Shown: positions 23,963-36,292 of the stretch, one piece after another
Position numbering within the stretch: position 1 is the first letter of the stretch
How the letters are laid out: each line of letters begins with the position of its first letter
Assembly: GCA_031772625.1 (NCBI GenBank)
Contig: CM062816.1
Span: forward strand, 1,666,203,385-1,666,267,384
DNA length: 64,000 nucleotides
DNA from: Pinus tabuliformis
Taxonomy: Eukaryota > Streptophyta > Pinopsida > Pinales > Pinaceae
Direction of reading: 5' to 3'
Made by a program: the position numbers and the translations under genes
Notes under the pieces: generated by a model
Told to the model about the DNA's origin: nothing
Database searches by the model: none
Seen by the model: only the letters and a program-made list of their open reading frames with translations

Positions 23963-25759
23963 AGGATTCACATTAGAATAGGAATTTTGAAGTTGTTTCT
24001 CAAGAGGTTTGAATTTGTAGCTTCAGTGTAGCAGGATCTCTTCAGAGTTCGGAGAATGGCCTTCAATGGACTAAGACTAGAGTATGCCTTGGAAGGCAAC
24101 TCAAATTTCATTGCATGGAAGGATCGCACGGAGGCGGTACTTGATGACAATGGCTTGCTAGAATACGTCAAGAGAGATGTTGGAAAACCAATGGAATTTA
24201 ATGCCATACCCTAGCCCAATGGAAGAAAGATGTAGCCAAGGCAAGGAGAATAATCTTGGAGGGAATGTGAGACCACATTGTCTCAAATATCCATGGTAAA
24301 GAAACTCCATTAACGAAGGAGCTGACAGAGTTGTTCGAGAATAACAGTGGTCATAGAAAATTGGCCCTCAAAGACAAACTTCGAAACATCAAGATGCAAA
24401 AGAATGACATTATTCTGTAGTATCTCAGCATATTTACACAAGTTCATGATGATCTTGGAGGGGTTGGTGTGAATGTTGCAGAAGATGACTTGGTGAGCCT
24501 AGCTCTTCTAGGCCTTCCCAAAAGTTGGCATAGCTACCAAGACTCGGTGAACGGGAGGGAGTAATTACTAAATTGGGAACGTTTGTGCTCTAATTTGGTA
24601 AAGGAAGAGATCAGGTAGAATACCAGAGATGGAACCTCATCTGAGGGCGAGGATGACGAAAATTTTGCAATGGTTGGAAAGGGAAAGAAGGCAAAAGGGA
24701 AGAAATCTCAAACCAAACCAAAATCCAACCAAGGGGGAAAGAAGAAAGAATTTTCCAAAATAAAATGCTTCAATTGTCATGAATTTGGGCACTATGGTAC
24801 AAAGTGTTCACACAAAATGTTTGGCAATAAGAACTCAAGAGGAGCAGCAGATGAGGCATTGGCTTCATAGTTTGAGCTAGACTTCACCCTTATCACATGC
24901 ATGTCCAACACAATGATGGGGAGTGTGTGGTACTTGGACTCTGGTTCCTCATTGCACATGACAGGGTGTAGAAATTTTTTCAGTGACCTAGAGGAGAAAG
25001 ATCTTCAGATGAATATTGAGCTTGGGGACGACAGAAGGTACAGTGCTACCGAGATTGGTCCAATAACCTTTTAGAGGGAGTTGAGATCTCCTCTTCTCCT
25101 TAAATATGCCATGTTTGTTCTAGGCCTAAAGAAGAATCTCATCTTTGTAGTAGTTTTGGAAGACCGTGGTTATGATGTGATCTTCAGCAAAGGGAAATCA
25201 TTCCTGAGACACATAGCCACTGGACAGGTGAAGAAAATTGGGGTTCGGGTGAAGAACATGTACAAGTTGGATGTGGAAGATTGCATTGCATTAAACAATA
25301 AGGAAAATAAAGTGTAGAGTCATGATGTCGGTGAAATTTGGCACAAAATACTTGGCATTTGCATCATGGCACCTTGAAAATTATGCAACAAATAACCACT
25401 AGCCTCCCAAAAGGAGCACTTGAGTAGTAGGATGTCTGCAAAGGTCGTACCTTGGGGAAGTATGTGAAATCCACATTCCATGAGCGAGACAACAAAGCAC
25501 ATGAAGTATTGAAAGTGTCCACTCTGATGTTTTTGTACCTTTCTTGATATCCTCCACAGCCAGAAACAAACATTTTGTCATTTTTATTAATGATTTCTCG
25601 AGGAAGTATTGGATATTCTTCATTTGGAAGAAGGATGAGACATTCTCAAAGTTTGTAGAATTCAAGGCACTAGTTGAGAAAGAGACCGACAAGAAGGTGA
25701 AGACTCTCAGGAGTGATAATGGAGGTGAGTATATTTCAAATGACTTCAAGGAGTTCTGT

Positions 25760-26360
25760 TGATCCAGGTGGATGTTGGTGGCCACCCACCTATCCCACTT
25801 GGACCCCTGCAACTGTCTCTTTCAGTTTTTCAGTTTCCTTAATTGTAGCACAATTTACTATTTTTAGCAGTTTTTCGGGTCTTGAACTTCCAGAGGCGTT
25901 TTGAGGCCCTAAACGACATTTTTTGGGGAAATATGGGAGAAACATGATTCCATGTTGCTCTTCCCCCTCGGATAGATCTTTCTAACGAGCTATTGTGCGC
26001 GTCAAACGGAGATCGTATGCCAAAGTTATGACCCTGGGAAGTTGATGTACCAATACCCAAATGGGGCCCACAGTTTGATGTTTCATCTCCTAGGGTTAGG
26101 TTTTTGGATGTTTAGGGTTTTCCATTGTTTCTTAACAATAAATAAGCCTTCGAGCCTCATTGTAACACAGTTCAGAGGCATGTAGGCGCCACATCTCTTC
26201 TCAGAGATAAGCTACCATCGCCCTAGCTAGTTTATTTACATTTCTGTTTGTAAGCATATTTTAGTATTTTACAGTAATGAAATGAAGTATTATTTCTGTT
26301 GCATCTCTGTATGTATGGTTATATCTGTAATTTTTTGTGTTCCTGTTCAAATCCAGATCA
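25760..26360 (+). repeat. Solo LTR inserted in the copia integrase region
   Basis: 601 bases with TGATCCAGG at the start and CCAGATCA at the end (terminal TGATC/GATCA inverted repeat), flanked by TCTGT at 25755-25759 and 26361-26365. The copia reading frame resumes exactly after the duplicate. No internal domain is present, so this is an LTR left after LTR-LTR recombination. It includes AATAAATAAG near 26130. Its family is not otherwise in the window. Confidence 0.88.
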
Positions 26361-26577
26361 TCTGTGTGAAAGAAGGAATTTGAAGAGAGCTGACAACACC
26401 CCACAACCCACATCAGAATGGGGTAATTGAGAGAAAGAACCAGAGCATTGTTGGAGCTACGATAGTTATGCTACATGACCAAGGCCTACCACTGCATTTG
26501 TGGGAAGAGACATGTAACACAACAGTCTACTTGTAGAACCAGAGTCCTCATCGGCTTCTTGGTATGATTACACTAGA

Positions 26578-26909
26578 TGTTGGGTCCCTATAATACTAGT
26601 GATTACCCCATTACTATTGTAGTTATACCCCTTATTATATTGTTGTGCCCCTATTGCCCCCATATTGTTATTACTGTGCTCCATAGAATCCCTCTATTGT
26701 TATTTTTGTGGCTTTATATTATTATTGTTAGGTCGGCTGGATTATATTGTGACTCCTTAGACTCCTATATATAGAAAGGAGGTTTTGTCATTTGAATCAT
26801 TAAAAGAATTGTTCATTTATGTAATGTAAAGGAGGTTGCCCCTCGAAGAGGCTGAATTCTAAGGCGTTGATCTATCTTTTCTATCTTTTCTTGAGCTGGT
26901 TTCATAACA
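26578..26909 (+). repeat. 5' LTR of gypsy copy 2
   Basis: 332 bases, TGTTGGG to CATAACA. TATA box CCTATATATA at about 26764-26773. It lacks one A present in the 3' LTR (near 26637) and differs at four other bases. Confidence 0.95.
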
Positions 26910-26911
26910 TT

Positions 26912-26923
26912 TGGTATCAGAGA
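26912..26923 (+). other. Primer binding site of gypsy copy 2
   Basis: TGGTATCAGAGA, two bases after the LTR; 11 of 12 bases match the initiator tRNA-Met type site seen in the copia elements. Confidence 0.88.
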
Positions 26924-27577
26924 TTTGGATTCTAGGGTTTCGCTGCTCCAAACAGGTCATCGTGGAATTTTCGCTATAACTTTTTTTCTGCGACGTTTCA
27001 GAAGTTGCAAACAAAATCCATTTGAGAAGAAATCGCGCTGAACCTCGGGTCCAAATTTCAGAGCTTTTCGCGCTATATTTGCAGAGATATGATCTGAGGA
27101 AGTTGGTCTTTTTGCAGACTCCTGAATTACATTCCAAACAGGTGACCTGGGGAAAATCGTCATAACTTTCATTCTGAGCATCGGATTGAAATTTCGTAAG
27201 AAGGTACAGAAAGAGGACGGACTGTAGTTTTTTTGTATATATTTTTCAGAGTCAAAGGTTGAAACAGTGACACGTGGAACTTCATACAAGTTCGCTCTAC
27301 TAAACTAGTCTATAATCAAGTCACTGCGGGATATTGTGCATAACGCTTTCTTGGAGAATCCAATTTGGATCAAACTAGTGGCATTGGAAAGAGGAAACAG
27401 AGGGCTACTACAGGTCACAATTTCAGAACTGGATGATTCGAAATTACAGAGATACATCAAATTCAATATCAGGCTTCTACAAAGTGAAAAAAGGTGTGTA
27501 ATTTTTTTTTAAATTTTTGCGTAAGCTTGGTTTGAAGGAATTCAAAGGGCATAGTAAAGCATTATTATCGATAATTG
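26924..27577 (+). other. Untranslated leader of gypsy copy 2
   Basis: Between PBS and gag ATG. No ORF of note. It contains diverged internal echoes (CCAAACAGGTCATCGTGGAA near 26949 and CCAAACAGGTGACCTGGGGA near 27133), suggesting an old internal duplication of about 185 bases. It would hold the packaging signals. Confidence 0.7.
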
Positions 27578-30500
27578 ATGCCTCGAGGAAAGAAAATGCA
27601 AACACCTAGTAAGCAACCTGAAAGCTCTAGCATGACTTATGAAGAAGAAGAAGAAATGCAACATGATATAGCAAAATTACGAGACCAAGTGCAACAAGTG
27701 TCACTTGCACAAAAAGGAACAGAATCTAAGATGGACGGTTTAAAGAAAGATGTATAAGCTAAGATGGATGGTTTAAAGAAAGGCGTAGAAGCTAAGATGG
27801 ACGATTTGAAGATAGATTTGAAGACAGACATGGAAGAATTGAAGAAGTTGCTACAAGAAAGGGTCACTAATGGTGAAAGGGTAGTAAAGGAAACTCATGA
27901 TGAGAACAAAAGAAATGTTAATCATGATTCCATAGACTCTAATGTTGGATCGAAGACCCACCATATTCCAAAAATCGATATGAGGAAGTTTGATGGCAAG
28001 GATCCCGCAACATGGATATTACAGATGGAGCAATTCTTCGATCTCAATAATGTGCAAAACACACAAAAGGTACGTATGGAAACTTTATATTTGGAACCAA
28101 ATCAGTTTGTATGGTATCAATGGCTTTGCTCTCGTAAACAATTTATCACTTGGGCAATTTTTACGGAAGAATTGATAGCACATTATGAGGATACAAAAAG
28201 CAACACTTTTTTTAGCCAATTGATAAGTCTCAAACAAAAGGGTTCAATAATGGAGCACATTGAGGAGTTCCAAAAATTGAACATAAGGGTAAAAGATATT
28301 CCAGAGGAGCATAGGATTGATGTGTTCATAGGGTCTTTAAAGGATAATATCCAACATGATGTTCGCCTTTGGGAACCTGATTCATTAGAGAAGGCATTCA
28401 GGTTAGCAAGAAAAATGGAAAGCAAAATTATGGCAACCAGGAAGCATACCACTCACAACTATAAAGACGGAAGTGTTGTTGCCCCTAGTCTTCCACAACC
28501 TATAAGGTTGACACCACAACAATTGGAAGAAAAAAGAGCAAAAGGGCTTTGTTACAGTTGTGATAGCAAATACACTAAAGGTCATAAGTGTGCTGAGAAG
28601 AAATTATTCTACATAGATTGTGAAGAGGAAGAAGAAAAGGAGCAAGAAAGGTCAAAAGAAGAGGATATAATTCAGGAACAAAGCCTAGATGAAGAACAAA
28701 TAAATCCGACCATATCTTGTAATGCATTGGCGGGAATTACCACTCCTCAAACCATCAAGATAGAAGGACAAATCAAGAAGAAAAAGGTAATAGTGTTGAT
28801 TGATTCAGGAAGCACCCACAATTTTATTCATTGTAAGGTAGCAAAAGAATTGAATTGCTTCCTATATCCAGCACCAGAGTGTCAAGTGATGATTGCAAAT
28901 GGAGGAACAATAAATTGCTCTGGAAAGTGCCATAATATCAAGCTATCCATGGGAGAATATGTATTGACTAGCCCAATGCTTTCCATTCCAATGGGAGGTG
29001 TTGATGTTGTACTAGGAGTCCAATGGCTACAATCCTTGGGTACAATAGCTTTTAATTTTCAAGAACTTTTCATCAAATTTTCTACGGAAGGAAAGGAAGT
29101 TGAATTAAGGGGTATTGCAGGGAAACCAGGAAAGATAATCAGCTCTAATGGTATGACAAAGCTTCTAAAAAAGGAGCAAAGAGGTGTAATTGCACAATTA
29201 TGTTCGCTAGATGTTTCCACATCGGAATCATCTATTTCTCCAGATCTCCAAAAAGTCCTGGACAATCATTCCAAGGTATTTGAGACTCCCAAAGGTCTCC
29301 CACCTATGCGTGATCATGATCATGCTATTCATCTGATTCCAGGAAGTGTTCCTCCAAACATCAGGCCGTACAGATATCCCTATGTCCAAAAGAGTGAAAT
29401 TGAACGTATGGTTGCAGAAATGCTAGAGGCTGGTATAATTCAACCGAGTCAAAGTTCTTTCTCTGCTCCAGTAGTATTGGTGCACAAGAAGGATGGATCA
29501 TGGCGCATGTGTCCAGATTATAGGGAGCTCAACAAGCTCACTATTAAAGATAAGTTCCCCATTCCTGTCATTGATGAATTACTGGATGAATTGCATGGAT
29601 CAATTTACTTCACCAAGTTGGATCTTCGTTCAGGATATCATCAAATCAGAATGAAGACTGAAGACATTCCGAAAACAACATTTAGAACTCATGAGGGTCA
29701 TTATGAATTTTTGGTCATGCCTTTTGGCCTTACCAATGCACCTTCAACATTTCAAGGTTTGATGAATTCAATTTTCAAACCATTCCTTAGAAAATTTGTG
29801 TTAGTATTTTTTGATGATATACTAATCTACAGCAAGTCTTGGAAGGATCATGTTGAACATGTTGACAGGGTGCTACAACTATTGGAGGAGAAACAATTAT
29901 ATGCAAAAAGATCCAAATGTTTCTTTGGAGTCCAGGAGGTGGAATATCTGGGTCATATTGTATCTCATGAAGGAGTTAAGGTAGACCCTAGCAAAATTAA
30001 AGCCATTAAGGAATGGAAAATCCCCACATCCATAAAGCATCTGCGAGGATTTCTCGGGTTGACAGGGTATTATCGCAAGTTTGTTAAGAATTATGGGAGA
30101 ATAGCAGCACCTCTAACAACATTATTGAAGAAAGATGCATTTTCATGGACTCCGGAAGCAACAAAGGCCTTTGAACATCTTAAAGAGGCAATGTGCCAAG
30201 CACCGGTCTTAGCTACACCGGACTTCACAAAAACCTTTATTGTGGAATGTGATGCTTCAGGAAATGGAATTGGTGCTGTTCTAATGCAAGATGAAAGACC
30301 CATTGCTTTTGAAAGTCGTCCAATCAAGGGAAAGTTTTTAAGCAAAGCTATTTATGAGAAGGAAATGTTGGCAATACTCCATGCACTTAAGAAATGGCGA
30401 CCCTACCTAATGGGAAGACACTTCAAGGTAAAAACGGATCATGATAGCCTTAAATACTTTTTAGAACAAAGATTATCCTCTGAAGAGCAACAAAAGTGGG

Positions 30501-32062
30501 TCACAAAGATGTTGGGTTATGACTTTGAAATCATCTACAAAAAAGGGAAGCAAAATGTGGTGGCAGATGCACTCTCAAGAAAGGATGAGGATGTGGAAGC
30601 ATTGTTGTGCGCCATTTCTATTATCCAACTAGATTGGATAAATGAAGCAAGGGAGGAATGGAAGAATGACGAAGAAGTGTGGGCACTTATTCGAAAGTTA
30701 CAACAAGATTCCAGTACGTCTGATACATTTAGCTGGCAAAATGATTCGTTATGGTACAAAGATCGCTTATACCTCTGTAAGAATTCCCAGCTAAAACAAA
30801 AGATTCTTATGGAATTGCACACTTCTCCCTTAGGAGGGCACTCAAGATTTTTAAAAACTTACCACAGGGTTAAGAAGGAATTTTTTTGGGATGGCCTTAA
30901 ATCAGATATTCAAAAGTTTGTGGCGGAATGTTTGGTTTGCCAACAAAATAAAGTTGAAACAATTAAGACACCAGGTCTATTACAACCTTTATCCATTCCA
31001 AGCCAACGTTGGGAGGAGGTTTCAATGGATTTTATCACAGGTTTACCCAAGTCTGAGGGAAAGAGTGTCATCATGGTGGTAGTTGACAGACTTACCAAGT
31101 ATGCACACTTTTGTGCATTATCACATCCATTTAAAGCCAGTACAATTTCTACTGCATTTATGGAAACAATTCAAAAGCTACATGGAAACCCAAAGATTAT
31201 TGTAAGTGACAGAGATCCCATTTTCACTGGAAATTTTTGGACAAAATTATTTTCTTGTCTTGGTACTCAGATAGCTCATAGCTCATCTTATCATCCTCAA
31301 TCTGATGGGCAAACTGAGATAGTAAACAAATGTTTGGAAGGATATCTTCGTTGCTTTGTATCTGATAAATAGACGAAATGGGTCAAATGGTTGCCTCTGG
31401 CTGAATGGTGGTATAACACTTCCTTCCATACAACAACAAAAATGACCCCATTTATGGCACTTTATGGGTATCAACCACCATCCATCACATCATATTTAAG
31501 AGAAAATTCTAAGGTTCAGGCAGTGGAACATCACATTGAACATCAACAACAAGTCCTCCAACTCTTAAAGGATAACCTCGTGTTGGCACATAATAGAATG
31601 AAACAACAGGCAGATCAACATCGCAGTGAAAGAAGTTTTGATGTAGGTGATTGGGTATTCCTACGGCTACAACCATATAAGCAAATGTCCCTCAAGCAAG
31701 CTAAGAAGGATAATAAATTATCACCAAAGTATTATGGTCCGTACAAGGTGTTGCAAAAGATTGGTACTATGGCATACAAATTGGAGCTTCCTGCAGCTTC
31801 TCGATTGCACCCAGTTTTCCATGTTTCATGTTTAAAGAAGGTTATAGGCGACAAGCTCCCAGTTCAAACAATATTGCCAGAACTTGACGAGGAAGGAAAA
31901 ATTATATTGGAACCGGAAGCAGTCACAGAAACAAGAACTCGACAGTTACGAAATCGATCAATTTCAGAGTATCTTATCAAGTGGAAGAACTTATCCGCTG
32001 AAGATTCCACATGGGAGGATGAGAATTTTATGCAGAAGTATCCAAAACTACTCAAGCGTTGA
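27578..32062 (+). pseudogene. gag-pol polyprotein of gypsy copy 2, two in-frame stops
   Basis: One continuous frame of about 1494 codons with TAA at 27755-27757 and TAG at 31370-31372 and no frameshift. Numbering from the ATG at 27764: 11-residue coiled-coil-like repeats at the start, Gag core about 65-225, zinc knuckle [14 protein letters not shown] at 263, protease Asp347 in DSGS, reverse transcriptase FFDD 682-685, RNase H Asp830, integrase zinc site ending CLVC at 1056, catalytic Asp1089, Asp1149 and Glu1185 (35 residues between the last two). After the TAG come GPY/F (YYGPYKVL) and the chromodomain (about 31960-32045). Domains and catalytic residues look intact; copy 1 has CAG at the position of the TAG. 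Confidence 0.92.
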
Positions 32063-32077
32063 GGACAACACTTTTTT

Positions 32078-32089
32078 GAAGGAGAGGGG
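32078..32089 (+). other. Polypurine tract of gypsy copy 2
   Basis: GAAGGAGAGGGG followed by CA and then the 3' LTR. Known role: plus-strand primer. Confidence 0.8.
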
Positions 32090-32091
32090 CA

Positions 32092-32424
32092 TGTTGGGTC
32101 CCTATAATACTAGTGATTACCCCATTACTATTGTAGTTATACCCCTTATTAATATTGTTGTGCCCCTATTGCCCCCATATTGTTATTACTGTGCCCCATA
32201 GAATCCCTCTATTGTTATTTTTGTGGCTTTATATTATTATTGTTAGGTCAGCTGGATTATATTGTGACTCCTTAGACTCCTATATATAGAAAGGAGGTTT
32301 TGTCATTTGAATCATTAGAAGAATTGTTCATTTATGTAATGTAAAGGAGGTTGCCCCTCGAAGAGGCTGAATTCTAAGGCATTGATCTATCTTTTCTATC
32401 TTTTCTTGAGCTGGTTTCATAACA
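32092..32424 (+). repeat. 3' LTR of gypsy copy 2
   Basis: 333 bases, TGTTGGG to CATAACA, followed by the target duplication CTAGA and resumption of the copia coding frame. Confidence 0.95.
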
Positions 32425-32668
32425 CTAGAGGAGCCCTTCTCAGGGAGAAAGGCAGATGTGTCTCACCTTAGGATTTTTGGAGCCTATGTTTACTGCTATG
32501 TCTCCAAAGATTCAAGGAAGAAGCTTGAGCCCACACCAGAGTTGGGATTTTTTGTGGGTTACACCGAAACTCCACATAGTTACTGTGTGTACTTACCTTC
32601 CTTCAGAATGATAGTTGTGTGAAGGGATGTAAACTTTGATGAGGAGAAATCAATGCAATTCTCTCTTT

Positions 32669-34282
32669 GTTGAATTTCCACGACCCTGGTGCTAGGATAG
32701 AATCTTAAAATATTTGATGCTACCAAACCAAGAATTTCAACAAAGTTACCTTACACAACGGAATATAAACAACAGTGAATCACACAGGTACAATTATCGA
32801 CAACTTTTTACAAATTTTTCAACCCAACTTTGTTATATTAATCAACATATAATATAACTATCTAGGGCTCTCATACAAGAGATAACGACCCTCAAATATC
32901 CACAAATAGAAGAATACAAGATACAATGGAAATCTCGCTACAAGCTCAGAATCTATGTTGTATCTCGTCCTTCCTGTCCTTCACTTTCGTTCTGGTCTCT
33001 AGCTACCCCTTAGTCCATCAAGAAACAACACATAGAGACTCTAGGAGGGTTTTCACCTATCACTGTTGTAAGTAACTTCTTCTCCAATGAACACGGGCTG
33101 ATCCAATCTTCTCTTCTAGGCTAGCCAATACCTGAGCTCCAATATGCCAATCTAGTAGTTTCTTTTGTCCATCAAAGAGCTACACATTCGGCTCAATCCT
33201 TCACCCAATGCACAACTGTCAATGTCCTTCTTGTCATGTTGATCTAGGCTACTTTGTTCTACCTACACGCTTCCCTCCAACAATCCAAATTTGCCCAATC
33301 CAACTGTCACAAATCCACTGTGAAATCTACTCCTAGGAGAGGCTTCTAACCACTAAGTCAAGCCTTCCAATTTCCGCCCACTAGTTGCAAACAATTATAT
33401 CCAACTAGCATCTTTTCAACACAAATACACCATACAAACACATACATGTTTCTCCTTTTCCTAGACTGATATATTGTTGTAGCTGCTATCTAGTTAGGGC
33501 AATTGTTAGCCCTCTCAAAACTATCCAAATAACCTTTACTTAGTTGCGGATAGCCTCCAATTAGGGTCTGCCATCATGTGTTGAAGTCTAGGCTATTTCC
33601 TAGCCCTTCAACTAATCTTCGGTCCCTGCTCTTCCTGAGTTAAGGGACTCAACCCTCTCCCAGACTCATGTTCATCTCTGCAGCCCCTCCTTTAGAGGTA
33701 TGTCCACACTCAAATCATATCCAAACAACCCAAAAACTTTGTCAAGTAATGCAGCTACCTTCCAGACATGCAATACCCACACAATTGACCTTAAATAGTC
33801 ATCATGTAATGTGGCCTAGCTCTGATATCACTACGGCCTCCTCACAGTCACAAATGGAACCTAAAGCATAGCCCTTTCTCCTTTGTGAGGTCTCCTTCTA
33901 ACCTGTGGCTGCTTCAAAGGTATATTACACATGAAATATGCACATTACTCGAACGTCACTCCTATATATACAAATCCATGTGGTGTTAAAACATGACTTG
34001 TGGCACTCCAAATTGTCAAGCCGGCCTCCGTTAGGTGCCACATTAACCCACAATTTCATTAAAAAATGCATAACTCGTTTTCTGCAACTCAGATTTCGAC
34101 GATTCTCATTGCGTTGGATTCTCCTCAATGCCCTCTATCATCTCCATCCATCACATGTGGAAAATTCTTCATGGTTTTGGCCCAAACATTGATGGGTTCA
34201 AAACCGCAACCTTGGGTTCCAAGCCATTGCATTATACATGTGCATCAAATTTATTCCAAGCATTTCATAATGCAATTAAAAA
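32669..34282. other. Unassigned sequence between copia remnant and long-LTR element
   Basis: No gene recognised. It begins abruptly after the copia frame with TGTTGAATTTCC. At 33820-33832 is GCTCTGATATCAC, close to the reverse complement of a tRNA-Met primer site, hinting at a minus-strand retroelement remnant, but no LTR could be placed. The remainder is pyrimidine-rich and AT-rich. Confidence 0.4.
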
Positions 34283-35858
<1,576 letters not shown>

Positions 35859-36292
35859 TTTATTTCAGTAGACCAATGAGTCAGAAATGAGAAGTGCATG
35901 TCTATAAATTCATTAGCATTTTATTTCTTCATTCCACTAAGCATGCACTACAAAAGTTATTGTAAGGTTTCATACCAAAGCCTCCTCACCTTCACCGTAC
36001 CACTTCCTGGTATCCATGCAAAGAATGCATTAATTTGAAACAATGATATTCAAATTTAGGTAAAGGAATTCTTACCCAATTCCTTTCCTTTACCCCTTTT
36101 TACCTTGGCTTTATGTTTATTTATTCTCTCAGCTATCACTACCAACACTTTCAACTAAAGCCTTTTAATGGGTCCAACTTATTGATGACATTCCTATTGT
36201 TGCAATACTCAACTATTCATAGATTTCAATGAAAATTTCCTAAAGAATTTTTCATTTGTATCCCATCTTAGTACGCTCTCATCCATGTTATT

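Larger units (their letters stand above)
26578..32424 (+). mobile_element. Complete Ty3/gypsy chromodomain retrotransposon, copy 2
   Basis: 5847 bases: LTR 26578-26909, PBS 26912, gag-pol 27578-32062, polypurine tract 32078-32089, LTR 32092-32424, with 5-bp target duplication CTAGA at 26573-26577 and 32425-32429. The LTRs differ by four substitutions (all transitions) and one 1-base indel, about 1.2%, so insertion is fairly recent on the scale of this locus. It lies inside the older copia element in the same orientation. Reina-like clade is inferred from size, chromodomain and LTR length. Confidence 0.95.
23099..32668 (+). mobile_element. Decayed Ty1/copia element, split by two later insertions
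   Basis: Seen: 5' LTR 23099-23950, PBS at 23951, gag-protease-integrase from 24056 to about 32668. It is a diverged relative of the copia element at 60627-64000, which serves as the guide for gaps. A solo LTR (25760-26360) and complete gypsy copy 2 (26578-32424) interrupt it; removing both and one copy of each 5-bp duplication restores colinearity. The right end, including reverse transcriptase and 3' LTR, is missing after about 32668, where unrelated sequence starts. Confidence 0.88.
24056..32668 (+). pseudogene. copia gag-pol remnant (gag, protease, integrase)
   Basis: Frame starts MAFNGLRLEYALEG. A zinc knuckle CFNCHEFGHYGTKC lies near 24768-24810, protease YLDSGSS near 24940, and integrase segments with NDFSRKYWIFF and LRSDNGGEY at 25580-25730. 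After the solo LTR it continues with HNPHQNGVIERKN near 26400, then after gypsy copy 2 with LRIFGA and FVGYT near 32465-32570. Stops include TAG at 24616, 24868, 25425, 25428 and 26534 and TGA at 32620; there are also indels. Cannot encode a working polyprotein. Confidence 0.85.

Noticed and set aside
33820..33832. Minus-strand primer binding site GCTCTGATATCAC
   Set aside because: It deviates from the tRNA-Met site by one base in the core and no LTR end can be placed beside it, so it is only mentioned as a hint.
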